Shown in pieces: positions 1 through 7,843 of a stretch of DNA of 45,059 nucleotides (its first letter is position 1; each line of letters starts with the position of its first letter). The position numbers and the translations under genes were made by a program. This DNA comes from Nitrospirota bacterium (GTDB lineage: Bacteria > Nitrospirota > Thermodesulfovibrionia > Thermodesulfovibrionales > UBA6898). The notes under the pieces were generated by a model, which saw only the letters and a list, made by a program, of their open reading frames with translations, ran no database searches and was not told where the DNA came from. The stretch spans positions 1 through 45,059 of the forward strand of contig JAKAHR010000029.1 of NCBI GenBank assembly GCA_021825365.1. Reading direction: 5' to 3'.

Positions 1-1349
1 ATGGTCAGCGAGCCGTTGATCTGCACAAGCCTGTTGTCGAATTCCCCGTAGATGAGCGGGCTGCTGGTGCTTGAAACATCAATGAAGAGTTTGTAGGATT
101 CATTCTCGAGGTAACCGGCAGAGGAGCCGAGGAAGACATTATGGTGGCCCGTGGTGTTGAGGCCACCGGTAGCGTAGCCAATGAAGATGTTGTAGTAGCC
201 CTCTGTGTTGTGGTAGCCGGCATTGCTACCGATGAAGACATTCTGGTTGGCCGTGGTGTTGGAGTAGCCCGCATTGTAGCCGAGGAACACATTGTCGTTA
301 GCCGAGGTGTTGGAGTAGCCGGCTTGGGTGCCGACGAAGCTGTTGTTGCTGCCCAAGAGGTTGGAACCGCCTGCTTGGAAGCCGATGAAGACATTGCCGC
401 TGCCATTGCTACTAGAGCCGGCCCCAATGCCGAGGTAACTGTTGGAGGTGCCGGTGGTGTTGGAGCCGCCGGCACCATTACCGATGAAGACATTCTCGCT
501 GGCCGTCGTGTTGGAGTAGCCGGCATTGGCTCCGAAGAAGGTGTTGTCGTGGCCCGTGGTGTTGGAGTAGCCTGCCACGGAGCCTGTGAAGGTGTTGGCG
601 TACCCCCCAGTGTTGAGGTAGCCGGCCTCGGCGCCGAGAAAGGTGTTGGCGTACCCCCCAGTGTTGAGGTAGCCGGCCCCGGCGCCGAGGAAGCTGTTGT
701 CGGAGCCTTCGGTGTTGGAGAAGCCCGCAATGCCGCCGATGAAGGTGTTATGAACCCCCGTCGTATTGCTGGCCCCTGCCCCTGTTCCGAAGAAGTTGTT
801 GCTTGTTCCTTCGGTGCTCTGGGGTGAAATGGCGCTTGAGTTCCTGACAGATTGACCTGCTGGGGAGGTGTTTGCCTCGGTTGTGTCCTTGTCTCCAGCA
901 AGGTAGCCCTTCACCACCTCCAGCACGGAGCTGCGCTGCTCCACCGTCAGCGCCTCGGCCTCCACCTCGAACCCTCTGCCTTCCGACCACTGGCCCTGCC
1001 CCTGACTATCCACTCCCTGCACGTACCACGTGTACTGCTTTCCCCGCGTAAGGCAGTCGCCGGACGGCGGGGTCCACGAAAGGGCCGGGGCCGGTATCTC
1101 ACGGCTGAAGACAGGCGTTGGAGTCACCTGCGTTTCCGCCTCGCCTTCGGCACGCCTCTGCTCATAGACCTCTATCCGGTAGGCCACCGCCTCAGGGGCC
1201 GGGGACCAACTGAAGGTGGGACAGTTCTGGGCGGTCACGGCCGAGCCCGCCCCATCGCCCGGAGATACAGGCGCAGCCGCGCCTCCCCACGCTGAACCTG
1301 AAATAAACATCGCCGCCAACAATCCGAGAACCGCTGCCCTGGTCTTCAT
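1..1349 (-). CDS. TMF-like repeat surface protein, 3' end beyond window
   Basis: Reading the minus strand from ATG at 1349 gives 449 residues that run off the window edge. The start is preceded by AAGAAGGGGG. Residues 1-22 form a signal peptide. A region of about 120 residues resembles a fibronectin-like domain (FSWSPAPEAVAYRIEVYE, later YTWYVQGVDSQGQGQWSEG). It is followed by 14 repeats of about 17 residues with N-x-F-x-G cores (NTFLGAEAGYLNTGG type) and then the closing motif KLFIDVSSTSSPLIYGEFD. In known proteins this order is found in TMF/hemagglutinin-like surface proteins and phage-fibre-like proteins that often end in a peptidase S74 self-cleaving chaperone, so such a C-terminus is likely outside the window. 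The role is presumably a trimeric surface fibre or adhesin. The frame is easily missed because two other frames across the repeats are also open. Confidence 0.8.
   Translation of the reverse strand, partial: MKTRAAVLGLLAAMFISGSAWGGAAAPVSPGDGAGSAVTAQNCPTFSWSPAPEAVAYRIEVYEQRRAEGEAETQVTPTPVFSREIPAPALSWTPPSGDCLTRGKQYTWYVQGVDSQGQGQWSEGRGFEVEAEALTVEQRSSVLEVVKGYLAGDKDTTEANTSPAGQSVRNSSAISPQSTEGTSNNFFGTGAGASNTTGVHNTFIGGIAGFSNTEGSDNSFLGAGAGYLNTGGYANTFLGAEAGYLNTGGYANTFTGSVAGYSNTTGHDNTFFGANAGYSNTTASENVFIGNGAGGSNTTGTSNSYLGIGAGSSSNGSGNVFIGFQAGGSNLLGSNNSFVGTQAGYSNTSANDNVFLGYNAGYSNTTANQNVFIGSNAGYHNTEGYYNIFIGYATGGLNTTGHHNVFLGSSAGYLENESYKLFIDVSSTSSPLIYGEFDNRLVQINGSLT
105..800 (-). repeat. 14 tandem 51-bp coding repeats
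   Basis: Fourteen consecutive units of about 17 codons encode N-[NTVSI]-[FY]-x-G-x-x-A-G-[YFGS]-x-N-x-x-[GAS]. Adjacent copies near 591 and 642 are almost identical and exactly 51 bp apart; others have diverged. This is the repeat array of the surface protein that starts at 1349. Confidence 0.85.
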
Positions 1350-1425
1350 ACTTTCCCCCTTCTTCCCTTGCTTGGGATGAATACCCATTAACGACGGAGA
1401 TACTCATTACGCGTAAACGGATGGG

Positions 1426-1546
1426 GGTCTTTGATCTTGGATTCGCTACAATAACAGCTTAGATCCGCTTCTATTCCCTCCTAGGCCCCGTCCTGTTCGC
1501 TGCATATTTCTACCAGAATTCCTCAGGTTTTATCAACAAAAAAGAT
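1426..1546 (-). repeat. intergenic repeat module, copy C
   Basis: About 120 bp upstream of the surface-protein gene aligns end to end with 15969-16089 (copy A). Part also aligns with 16955-17033 (copy B). Shared landmarks on the plus strand are GGTCTTTGATCTTG, ACAATAAC, and GCATATTTCTACCA, then TATCAACA. On the minus strand the module contains TTGATA and TGGTAGAAATATGC, so it could hold the promoter of the gene starting at 1349. The rest of 1350-1586 shows no gene. Confidence 0.6.
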
Positions 1547-1586
1547 TTTTTGGAGCATGAGTCATACCGCATCGCATAATACTACT

Positions 1587-1733
1587 TATGCGCGCACAAT
1601 TAAGTTATTACAAAAGGAGTACCTAACTGTCTGATTTATATAGGCACGGGTTCACGGTCAAAATTAATTGAGTTGTTACATTTTGGGGGCAAACCGGGAT
1701 AGCCTGACAAAATATGCACAATTAAGTTGTTAC
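1587..1733 (+). repeat. left terminal and subterminal repeats
   Basis: Copies of ACAATTAAGTTNTTAC lie at 1596-1611, 1664-1679 (13 of 16 matching) and 1718-1733, with a possible decayed fourth at 1756-1774. The first carries the outer TATGCGC extension. The third has TATGC directly before the core. The second is followed by ATTTTGG, the same bases that flank the innermost copy of the right end. Confidence 0.7.
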
Positions 1734-1953
1734 TTCTTAAAGAGTGTGGGAATCCCGCGCAAATTAATCGCCACAAAAGACCTTAGTATCAGGCAGTTAC
1801 AGACCGTGCTTTCACCTATTTTTCAGTAATGTGCCTTGGATCTACCCCCAGCTATTGTGCCAATATCTACGGTCATCACCGATGCCATCGTAGTACAAGT
1901 GCCAAACTGCTTTTGAACGGCATGTTGCAAGACCAATCTCCGCCCGATTTCTC
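1734..1953. other. no gene seen
   Basis: This AT-rich stretch lies between the left-end repeats and the operon promoter. I see no convincing reading frame or RNA; it is probably part of the element's left end and leader. Confidence 0.5.
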
Positions 1954-1990
1954 TTGACTTGGTGTCTGTTTTACACTATCATAGTGTTAG
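1954..1990 (+). promoter_or_regulatory. sigma-70 promoter with overlapping palindromic operator
   Basis: A -35 TTGACT (1954-1959) and a -10 TATCAT (1977-1982) are 17 bp apart. A perfect palindrome, ACACTAT-C-ATAGTGT (1973-1987), covers the -10. This is where a repressor would act. Because the first gene encodes a NrtR-like Nudix/winged-helix protein, autoregulation through this site is likely. Confidence 0.7.
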
Positions 1991-2011
1991 GCAAACACTT
2001 AGGAGGGCGTG

Positions 2012-2701
2012 ATGACAGTCACCTATGAATTCCCGAGACCGAACCTAGCCGTGGATTGCGTTGTCTTTGGACTGGATGAGGAGGACCTGAAGATTCTCCT
2101 CATCCAGCGGGCCATTCCCCCCTTCGAGGGGAGATGGGCTCTGCCGGGCGGCTTCGTCCAGATAGATGAGACGCTGGAGGAGGCTGCGTTGCGGGAGCTG
2201 AGAGAGGAAACCGGTATGCAGGACCTCTTCCTCGAACAGCTATACACCTTCGGCGCAGTGGGCAGGGATCCCCGGGAGCGTGTCGTGTCGGTAGCCTATT
2301 ATGCCCTGGTAAATCTCGGTGACCATGAGATAGAGGCCGCCACAGATGCCCGCAATGCGGCCTGGTTTTCGGTGGACGATCTGCCCCAGCTCGCCTTCGA
2401 CCATACTGAGATCGTCCAGACGGCCCTGAAGAGGCTTAAGGGCAAGGTCATCTATGAGCCCGTCGGGTTTGAGCTGTTGCCGAGGAAGTTCACCCTCACC
2501 CAGCTGCAGCGGATGTACGAGAAGATCCTGGAACGCCCGATAGATAAAAGAAATTTCAGGAAGAAGATACTCGGGATGGGTCTCCTGCAGGAGCTAGATG
2601 AGGTGCAGGTGGACGTATCGCACCGCGCGGCCAGGCTTTACAGGTTCGACGAAAAGAAATACCGGCGGCTACGGCAGAGGGGCTTTAACTTCGAGATATG
2701 A
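2012..2701 (+). CDS. NrtR-like Nudix hydrolase / transcriptional regulator
   Basis: A 229-residue protein. Residues 1-140 form a Nudix domain with an intact Nudix box (G47 to M69: G-x5-E-x7-REL-REE-T-GM). Residues 150-229 look like the winged-helix tail of the NrtR family ([14 protein letters not shown], then [13 protein letters not shown]). NrtR proteins sense ADP-ribose or related nucleotides and repress NAD-metabolism genes; here the catalytic box is complete, so ADP-ribose or sugar-nucleotide hydrolysis is also possible. AGGAGG at 2001-2006 fits the ATG at 2012 better than the in-frame GTG at 2009. It is first in an operon with an SPFH and a NAD-kinase-like gene, behind a palindrome-controlled promoter, which supports a NAD-linked job. 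Confidence 0.85.
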   Translation: MTVTYEFPRPNLAVDCVVFGLDEEDLKILLIQRAIPPFEGRWALPGGFVQIDETLEEAALRELREETGMQDLFLEQLYTFGAVGRDPRERVVSVAYYALVNLGDHEIEAATDARNAAWFSVDDLPQLAFDHTEIVQTALKRLKGKVIYEPVGFELLPRKFTLTQLQRMYEKILERPIDKRNFRKKILGMGLLQELDEVQVDVSHRAARLYRFDEKKYRRLRQRGFNFEI

Positions 2702-2715
2702 GAAAGGAGGACGTC

Positions 2716-3735
2716 ATGCTGGGAGTACAGTTCATCAAGGCTGATCCAACGATGTACCTAATGGAGTACAGGCGGGGAAAGGTGGCAAAGAAAGGGACAG
2801 GGCTGTCCTTCTTCTATTACGCGCCGGTCAGCTCACTGGTCGCGATACCCGTTGCCAGTACTGATATACCCTTCATCTTCAGGGAGGTGACGGCTGACTA
2901 CCAGGAGGTGACGGTACAGGGTCAGATAGTCTTCCAGGTGGCAGAGCCGGAGCAGCTGGCACGCATGCTGAACTTCACCCTCGATTCCGTGACCCAGAAA
3001 TACGTCTCGGAAGATCCGCTGAAGTTCACCCAGCGCATCATCAATCAGGCACAGGTGCTGCTCAGGGGAGAACTCCAGGCACTCTCCCTGAGGGATGCCC
3101 TACGTTCCTCCGAGCCGCTGGTGAGGTCTGTCAGGACAGCCATGGGAGAGTCGGAGGCATTGAGATCCCTTGGAATCGCCATACTCGATTTTTCGCTATT
3201 GGCCATTAAGCCCACCCCGGAGACGGCCCGGGCGCTGGAGGCGGACATCAGAGAGCAGCTGCTCAAGACAGCCGACGAGGCGATCTACGGTCGCAGAAAC
3301 GCGGCCATCGAGCAGGAAAGAGCCATCAAGGAAAACGAGCTTAACACCGAAATCGCAGTGGAGGTGAAGAAGCGACAGATCAGGGAGACGCAGGTGGACG
3401 CCAAGAGGGCGGTCATGGAAAAAGAGCGCCTGCTGCGGGAAGAGGACCTCGCCGGTAAGATCTCTCTCGAGGATAAGAACAAGGACCTCGTACAGCTAAC
3501 ATCTGAAAACGCTAGGGTGGAGGCTGACTCGAAGGCCTACGCGCTGTCCGCTGTAATGGAGGCGGTGGCCAAGATCGACCCAAAGGTCGTCAACGCACTA
3601 GCCAGCGTCGGCATGGAGCCCAATCAGCTCATCGCGCTTTCCTTCAGGGAGCTTGCCGAAAGCGCGGCGAAGATAGGGGAGCTCAATATTTCCCCCGACC
3701 TCCTGCGCGAACTGGCAAGGCAGAGGAAGGACTGA
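2716..3735 (+). CDS. SPFH/band-7 domain protein
   Basis: A 339-residue protein. AAAGGAGG five bases upstream selects ATG 2716 over the in-frame ATG at 2698, which overlaps the Nudix stop. Residues 20-195 fit an SPFH/band-7 fold (REVTADYQEVTVQGQIVF; SLGIAILDFSLLAIKP). Residues 195-285 are a charged coiled coil (QERAIKENELNTEIAVEVKK), and a short alpha-helical tail follows. There is no signal peptide and no clear membrane helix, so it may form a cytosolic or peripheral ring. SPFH proteins oligomerise as membrane scaffolds or cages. It sits between the Nudix regulator and the NAD-kinase-like gene and probably scaffolds or localises their chemistry; the precise function is unknown. Confidence 0.8.
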   Translation: MLGVQFIKADPTMYLMEYRRGKVAKKGTGLSFFYYAPVSSLVAIPVASTDIPFIFREVTADYQEVTVQGQIVFQVAEPEQLARMLNFTLDSVTQKYVSEDPLKFTQRIINQAQVLLRGELQALSLRDALRSSEPLVRSVRTAMGESEALRSLGIAILDFSLLAIKPTPETARALEADIREQLLKTADEAIYGRRNAAIEQERAIKENELNTEIAVEVKKRQIRETQVDAKRAVMEKERLLREEDLAGKISLEDKNKDLVQLTSENARVEADSKAYALSAVMEAVAKIDPKVVNALASVGMEPNQLIALSFRELAESAAKIGELNISPDLLRELARQRKD

Positions 3736-3736
3736 G

Positions 3737-4672
3737 ATGGCACGGCTGAGCGAAAACAAGATCATCCTGGTCACCCGGGCAACCCGGCTGGAGGAGCTAG
3801 TCGCCCGGTTCAATACTGAAGGCCAAGCCAGGTTCTATGTGGAACACCTCGGGGCAGACTTTTCCGATTATGAGGCAGAGGACCGGACATACAAAAACTC
3901 CCTCAGGGAGGTGGAGGCCCAATTGCACGAGATGGGACGGCTCCAGGTGCTGGACCGCCATTTCCTCCCGAACTTCATCTTCGGGGCTGAAGACACGGTG
4001 GTTGTTCTGGGCCAGGACGGTCTGGTTGCGAACACCCTGAAGTATCTTCAGGAGCACCCGGTGGTGGCGATCAACCCTGACCCTGCCAGGTGGGACGGCG
4101 TGCTTCTACCCTTCGGGGTTCAGGATGTATCGAAAGTGGTCAGGGACGTGTTCGGCAATCGCCGGAAGATGCGGGAGATCACCATGGCAAGGGCGGAGCT
4201 CAACAACGGTCAGCACCTCTACGGGGTAAACGACCTGTTCATAGGACAGCGCACCCACATCTCGGCCCGCTACATGGTCGAGATAGGGGGCGACAGCGAA
4301 CAGCAGTCCTCAAGCGGCATTATCGTATCCACGGGTCTGGGCTCAACCGGCTGGTTCAAAAGCATCATGGCAGGGGCCATGGGCATAGGGAAGGCCCTGG
4401 GACAGTCCATGCGAGCCGATATGGTTGGCTCCTTCGCATGGGAGGCGAACTACCTCTACTATACGGTCCGGGAGCCCTTCCCGAGCAGATATTCATCCAC
4501 TCAGATGGTCTTCGGAGAGCTGACCCGGGAGAAGCCCATGAGGCTGGTCTCCCAGATGCCCGAAAACGGGGTCATCTTCAGCGATGGGATAGAGCAGGAC
4601 TACCTGGAATTCAATTCGGCGACCCACGCCGTCATCACTGTTGCCGAAAAGAAAGGTCATCTGGTGGTATAG
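3737..4672 (+). CDS. NAD-kinase-like protein (ATP-NAD/diacylglycerol kinase superfamily)
   Basis: A 311-residue protein starting one base after the SPFH stop, with AGGAAGGA upstream. NAD-kinase landmarks appear in order: a nucleotide-binding GQDG at residues 92-95 (usual motif GGDG), NDLFIGQRT where NAD kinases have NE-x-x-I, and IIVSTGLGSTGW, equivalent to the family's STPTGSTAY. Sequence around FSDGIEQDYL matches the C-terminal beta region. A likely reaction is ATP-dependent phosphorylation of NAD(H) or a related nucleotide. The altered first motif and an extra N-terminal segment of about 70 residues set it apart from housekeeping NAD kinase. It is the last gene of the operon. Confidence 0.7.
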   Translation: MARLSENKIILVTRATRLEELVARFNTEGQARFYVEHLGADFSDYEAEDRTYKNSLREVEAQLHEMGRLQVLDRHFLPNFIFGAEDTVVVLGQDGLVANTLKYLQEHPVVAINPDPARWDGVLLPFGVQDVSKVVRDVFGNRRKMREITMARAELNNGQHLYGVNDLFIGQRTHISARYMVEIGGDSEQQSSSGIIVSTGLGSTGWFKSIMAGAMGIGKALGQSMRADMVGSFAWEANYLYYTVREPFPSRYSSTQMVFGELTREKPMRLVSQMPENGVIFSDGIEQDYLEFNSATHAVITVAEKKGHLVV

Positions 4673-4733
4673 ACAGGTTCAAGAATTGCTCTGATTCTCA
4701 CAGAAACAAGCAACGAAGAGGCTATCTTTGACC

Positions 4734-4770
4734 GCGAGTATTCCTTACTGTTACTCGCACTGCAGTTTTT
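4734..4770 (+). terminator. possible intrinsic terminator of the Nudix operon
   Basis: GCGAGTA (4734-4740) pairs with TACTCGC (4752-4758) around an 11-nt loop, and a run of five T ends at 4770. A second small palindrome, ACTGCAGT, lies between. It sits about 60 bp after the NAD-kinase-like stop. The stem is weak, so confidence is moderate. Confidence 0.45.
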
Positions 4771-5031
4771 CTACTAAAGGTGAGAGATTCTTTGGTTAAT
4801 ACCATCCAGCCCATCAGGAGGCCGCTGGCTGTTCTCAATGCTGAAGGTTAGACATCCCTCATTGCGCGATGGGGCGTCACATTTACGCCAGCCATAGGTT
4901 TTGGCATGTTTAAGTATGCCTGATAACATCTTGACGACTTCAAAATATAGCTTCGCCCTTCAACCACAAAGCCATCTAGATTATGCTTTACGACATATGA
5001 TGAAAGATCATCTATCTTGTTTATAAATCCT
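4771..5031 (-). other. AT-rich junction after truncated hsdM
   Basis: No recognisable gene. On the minus strand an open frame ending at 4848 overlaps the hsdM tail in another phase and reads like a protein C-terminus (DDLSSYVVKHNLDGFVVEG, later LNMPKPMAGVNVTPHRAM). It may be the 3' end of a foreign gene joined at the hsdM breakpoint near 5040, but I cannot identify it. Confidence 0.3.
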
Positions 5032-6312
5032 CTACCATTGAAGTTCAACGAGGTTCTCGTAGAAATCCACGGCGTTGATGAGATGCACCTTCCCTTGCCG
5101 TTTCTTCGGTTTCCTGTTCGTGACGACCCAGATGTATGTCGCTATGCCTGTATTGTAGAACAGCTCGGTCGGCAGGGCCACTACGGCCTCCAGCCAGTCG
5201 TTCTCGATAATCCATTTGCGTATCTCGCTCTCACCGGAACCGGCGTCTCCCGTGAACAGCGGGGACCCGTTGAAGATGATGGCTATCCTGCTCGATGTCT
5301 CCATCTTAGATATCATGTGGAGGAGGAAGAGAAGGGCGCCGTCGCTGACCCTCGGTGTCCCCACGCTGAACCTGCCATACGGGTTCTCGGCCTCGGTTGT
5401 GATGAAGTCCTGCTCGGACTTCCAGCTCTGACCGAATGGCGGATTGCACATCATGTAGTCGAAACGCTGGCCCCTGAACTTGTCCTCGCTGAAACTTGAC
5501 CCGTAGCGTATGTTGTCGGCATCCTCGCCCATGATGAGCATGTCGGATTTGGCTATGGCATATGTCTGGGGGTTTATCTCCTGGCCGAACATCCTTATCT
5601 GGGCGTCCGGGTTGATATGCTGAAGTATTTGTTCCTTGCCGGTGGTGAGCATGCCGCCGGTACCCGTTGCGGGGTCGAATATCGACCTGATGATGCCCTT
5701 GCCCTTCAGCTCGCCTTTGTGCTCCTCGAAAAGAAGGTTCACCATGAGGCGTATGACCTCCCTGGGCGTGTAGTGCTGTCCGGCCGCCTCGTTGGATAGT
5801 TCCGAGAACCTCCTGAGTATCTCCTCGAAGATGTAGCCCATCTCGTGGTTCGAGACCGTGTCCGGGTGGAGGTCTATCTCCGTGAACTTGTCGACAAGGG
5901 TGAAGAGACGGCCGTTCTTGACGAGGTTGGCCACAATCTTGGACATCTGGAAGTTGTCGAGAATCTCCCGAACATTGTCGCTGTAGCCGTTCATGTAGTT
6001 CTTGAAGTTCAGCTCGATGTTCTTTGCGTCCTGCCTGAGCCTTCTGAGGTCGTAGTCCGAGATGTTGTAGAACCGCAGGTTCCCCGCGGATTTCATGAGG
6101 ATGGGTTTGAGCTGCTCGTCCTTCAGGTCCTTCTTGAATTTCTTGTAGGTCTCGACGACCTTGTCCTTATGTTTCTCCAGAACGCAGTCGAGACGCCTGA
6201 GGACGACGAAGGGAAGGATGACATCTCCGTATTCGTGCTGTTTGAAGGGGCCTCGCAGGATATCGTCCGCGACCTGCCAGATGAAGTTCGCTTTTTCCTG
6301 GAAATTTAACAT
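5032..6312 (-). pseudogene. hsdM: type I restriction-modification methylase HsdM, 3'-truncated
   Basis: The 426-residue frame has the N-terminal HsdM helical domain (NFIWQVADDILRGPFKQHEY) and the N6-adenine methylase domain. SAM-binding motif I is FDPATGTGG, catalytic motif IV is NPPFG, and QHYTPREVIRLMV is typical. Homology stops abruptly after KVHLINAVDFYEN, where intact HsdM continues for tens to hundreds of residues; a stop follows five codons later. No hsdS or hsdR is present in the window. The catalytic core is intact, but without the C-terminal region and a specificity subunit it is unlikely to work as a type I methylase. It is convergent with the Nudix operon and lies inside the candidate element. 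Confidence 0.85.
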
Positions 6313-6463
6313 GCCATCGTATCCCCGATAACCGTTACCATGCCTGCTATCTTAACAAATCGGTAAGATATTGAGAAGAGAAGGGAAAGGAGCTAATAAT
6401 ATAAATAAATTGCCCACTTGCATAGGCAAATCCCGTCATTATATGCTGGCATCAATCCAAAAT
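6313..6463. other. AT-rich stretch between hsdM start and right-end repeats
   Basis: No gene seen. It would contain the hsdM promoter on the minus strand, but no strong hexamer pair is evident. Confidence 0.4.
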
Positions 6464-6552
6464 GTAAGAACTTAATTGTATGCGCTTTTCGCAGACTGCC
6501 CCAAAAAGTAAGAACTTAATTGTCTCTGTAAGAACTTAATTGTATGCGCATA
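6464..6552 (-). repeat. right terminal and subterminal repeats
   Basis: Three exact copies of GTAAGAACTTAATTGT lie at 6464-6479, 6508-6523 and 6528-6543, in the orientation opposite to the left-end copies. The first continues ATGCGC and the third continues ATGCGCATA to form the tip. The middle copy is preceded by CCCCAAAAA, echoing the left end's second copy. Confidence 0.75.
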
Positions 6553-6571
6553 CTACTCATTCCGGAAATCA

Positions 6572-6662
<91 letters not shown>

Positions 6663-6744
6663 GGGGTTTCTATTATATCAGAAACCTGACCTGCATATGC
6701 GCCACGGCCTGCGATCCCCTGCAGCTGCGGGAGCCTGATCCCAT

Positions 6745-6772
6745 TTGACTTTTAGCGGACAAATTTTATACA
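6745..6772 (+). promoter_or_regulatory. promoter of the tol-pal-moa operon
   Basis: TTGACT (6745-6750) and TATACA (6767-6772) with a 16-bp spacer lie about 45 bp before the tolQ start. AAGGTGAT near 6803 is the ribosome site. Confidence 0.65.
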
Positions 6773-6815
6773 TTGAATCTGATCTCTATACTCCATATAT
6801 CAAGGTGATATCCAT

Positions 6816-7445
6816 ATGAAAGACTCAGTCCTCTCGTTGATTCTGCAGGCAGGACTCGTCGTTAAGATCGTATTGCTCATCCTCCTCTTCTTCTCTGTGG
6901 TCTCATGGGCGATCATCTTCTTCAAGCAGCGCTACTTCTCCCGCGCGAACAACGAGTCTGAGCAGTTCATACGCTCCTTCCGCTCGAACCGGGACTCCCG
7001 CGCCCTCTTCAAGGCCACCAGGAACCTCTCCCTGAGCCCGATAGCCAATGTCTTCAAGGCGGTTTACAGCGACGAGGTCCGGCGGGACCGCAATGAGATC
7101 AAGCGGCTCCTGAGACGGTATGAGACCCTCGAGTCGGTAAAGCTCGAAAAATACCTCAACTTCCTCGCCACGACCGGCTCCACGACGCCGTTCATCGGAC
7201 TCTTCGGCACGGTCTGGGGGATCATGAGTTCCTTCCATGGCATCGGGACAGCGGGGTCTGCATCCCTGGCGGTCGTCGCCCCGGGCATCGCCGAGGCGCT
7301 CATCGCAACGGCGGTGGGCCTTGTCGCCGCCATCCCGGCGGTTATCGCCTACAACTACTATCTGAGCATGTCGAGAAAGATGATTATAGAAATGGAGGAC
7401 TTTTCTGAAGACCTCCTCGAACTCTTCAGCCAGGGACATGAATGA
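6816..7445 (+). CDS. tolQ: TolQ, Tol-Pal inner-membrane channel subunit
   Basis: A 209-residue MotA/TolQ/ExbB proton-channel protein. There are three membrane helices: residues about 10-34, 110-140 (TTGSTTPFIGLFGTVWGIM) and 148-180 (AVVAPGIAEALIATAVGLVA). TolQ with TolR uses the proton gradient to power TolA, which pulls the outer membrane inward at division. First gene of the long operon, overlapping tolR by four bases (ATGA). Confidence 0.92.
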   Translation: MKDSVLSLILQAGLVVKIVLLILLFFSVVSWAIIFFKQRYFSRANNESEQFIRSFRSNRDSRALFKATRNLSLSPIANVFKAVYSDEVRRDRNEIKRLLRRYETLESVKLEKYLNFLATTGSTTPFIGLFGTVWGIMSSFHGIGTAGSASLAVVAPGIAEALIATAVGLVAAIPAVIAYNYYLSMSRKMIIEMEDFSEDLLELFSQGHE

Positions 7446-7843
7446 AGACCAACCGCAACAGGACGGTCCTCTCGGAGATCAACGTGACTCCCTTCGTGGA
7501 CGTCATGCTGGTGCTCCTCGTCATCTTCATGGTGACCGCTCCCCTCATGCAGCAGGGGCTTGACGTAAACCTGCCGAAGGCAAAGGGCAAGGAGCTGCCG
7601 GCAGAGGAACGCATATCCCTGGTCATCAAGAACGACAGGACGATCTTCCTCAACGACACCCCGGTGTCCATGGAGGAGATGCACCGCAAACTCGCCGCGG
7701 TGAGCAAGATGAACCCCAATGTATTTCTCAAGGCCGACAAGGACGTGCCCTATGGTCTCGTCGTGGAAGTGATGGGTGAGATCAAGGACGCGGGCATCGA
7801 GAAACTGGGGATGATAACTACTCCCAAGACCGACCGGCAATGA
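7442..7843 (+). CDS. tolR: TolR, Tol-Pal proton-channel subunit
   Basis: A 133-residue ExbD/TolR protein with one N-terminal helix. SEINVTPFVDVMLVLLVIFM contains the conserved proton-carrying aspartate (D20), and a periplasmic domain follows. It overlaps tolQ and the next gene by four bases each, so the three are translationally coupled. Confidence 0.92.
   Translation: MKTNRNRTVLSEINVTPFVDVMLVLLVIFMVTAPLMQQGLDVNLPKAKGKELPAEERISLVIKNDRTIFLNDTPVSMEEMHRKLAAVSKMNPNVFLKADKDVPYGLVVEVMGEIKDAGIEKLGMITTPKTDRQ

Larger units (their letters stand above)
1587..6552. mobile_element. candidate non-autonomous transposon with Nudix-SPFH-NAD kinase cargo
   Basis: The left end (1587-1611) and the reverse complement of the right end (6528-6552) match at 22 of 25 positions: TATGCGC, two variable bases, then ACAATTAAGTT, one variable base, TTAC. 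Just outside, TACTACT occurs at 1580-1586 and again at 6551-6557. The second copy shares TA with the inverted repeat, so a target duplication would be 5 to 7 bp. Each end has further inward copies of the core in the same orientation as its tip, as in transposons with several transposase sites per end. Between the ends lie a regulated three-gene operon and a truncated hsdM, but no transposase or integrase, so any movement would need one supplied in trans. The right end is 20 bp from the 3' end of a tRNA-Ser gene. The family is unknown; the tips are not the TG/CA type of Tn7 or IS21. Confidence 0.6.

Noticed and set aside
141..827. Long plus-strand open frame across the same repeats
   Set aside because: It is antisense to the fibre-like gene, composed of Val/Gly/Ala-rich repeats that simply mirror the array, with no ribosome site.
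5..901. Long minus-strand open frame rich in Thr, Pro, Ala and Ser
   Set aside because: It is the wrong frame of the 51-bp repeat array. The frame starting at 1349 has a signal peptide, ribosome site and recognisable repeats.
1587..6552. Assignment of the candidate element to Tn7, Tn402 or IS21
   Set aside because: The repeat layout and short direct repeats fit, but the tips are TATGCGC rather than TG...CA, and no transposase is present to classify it.
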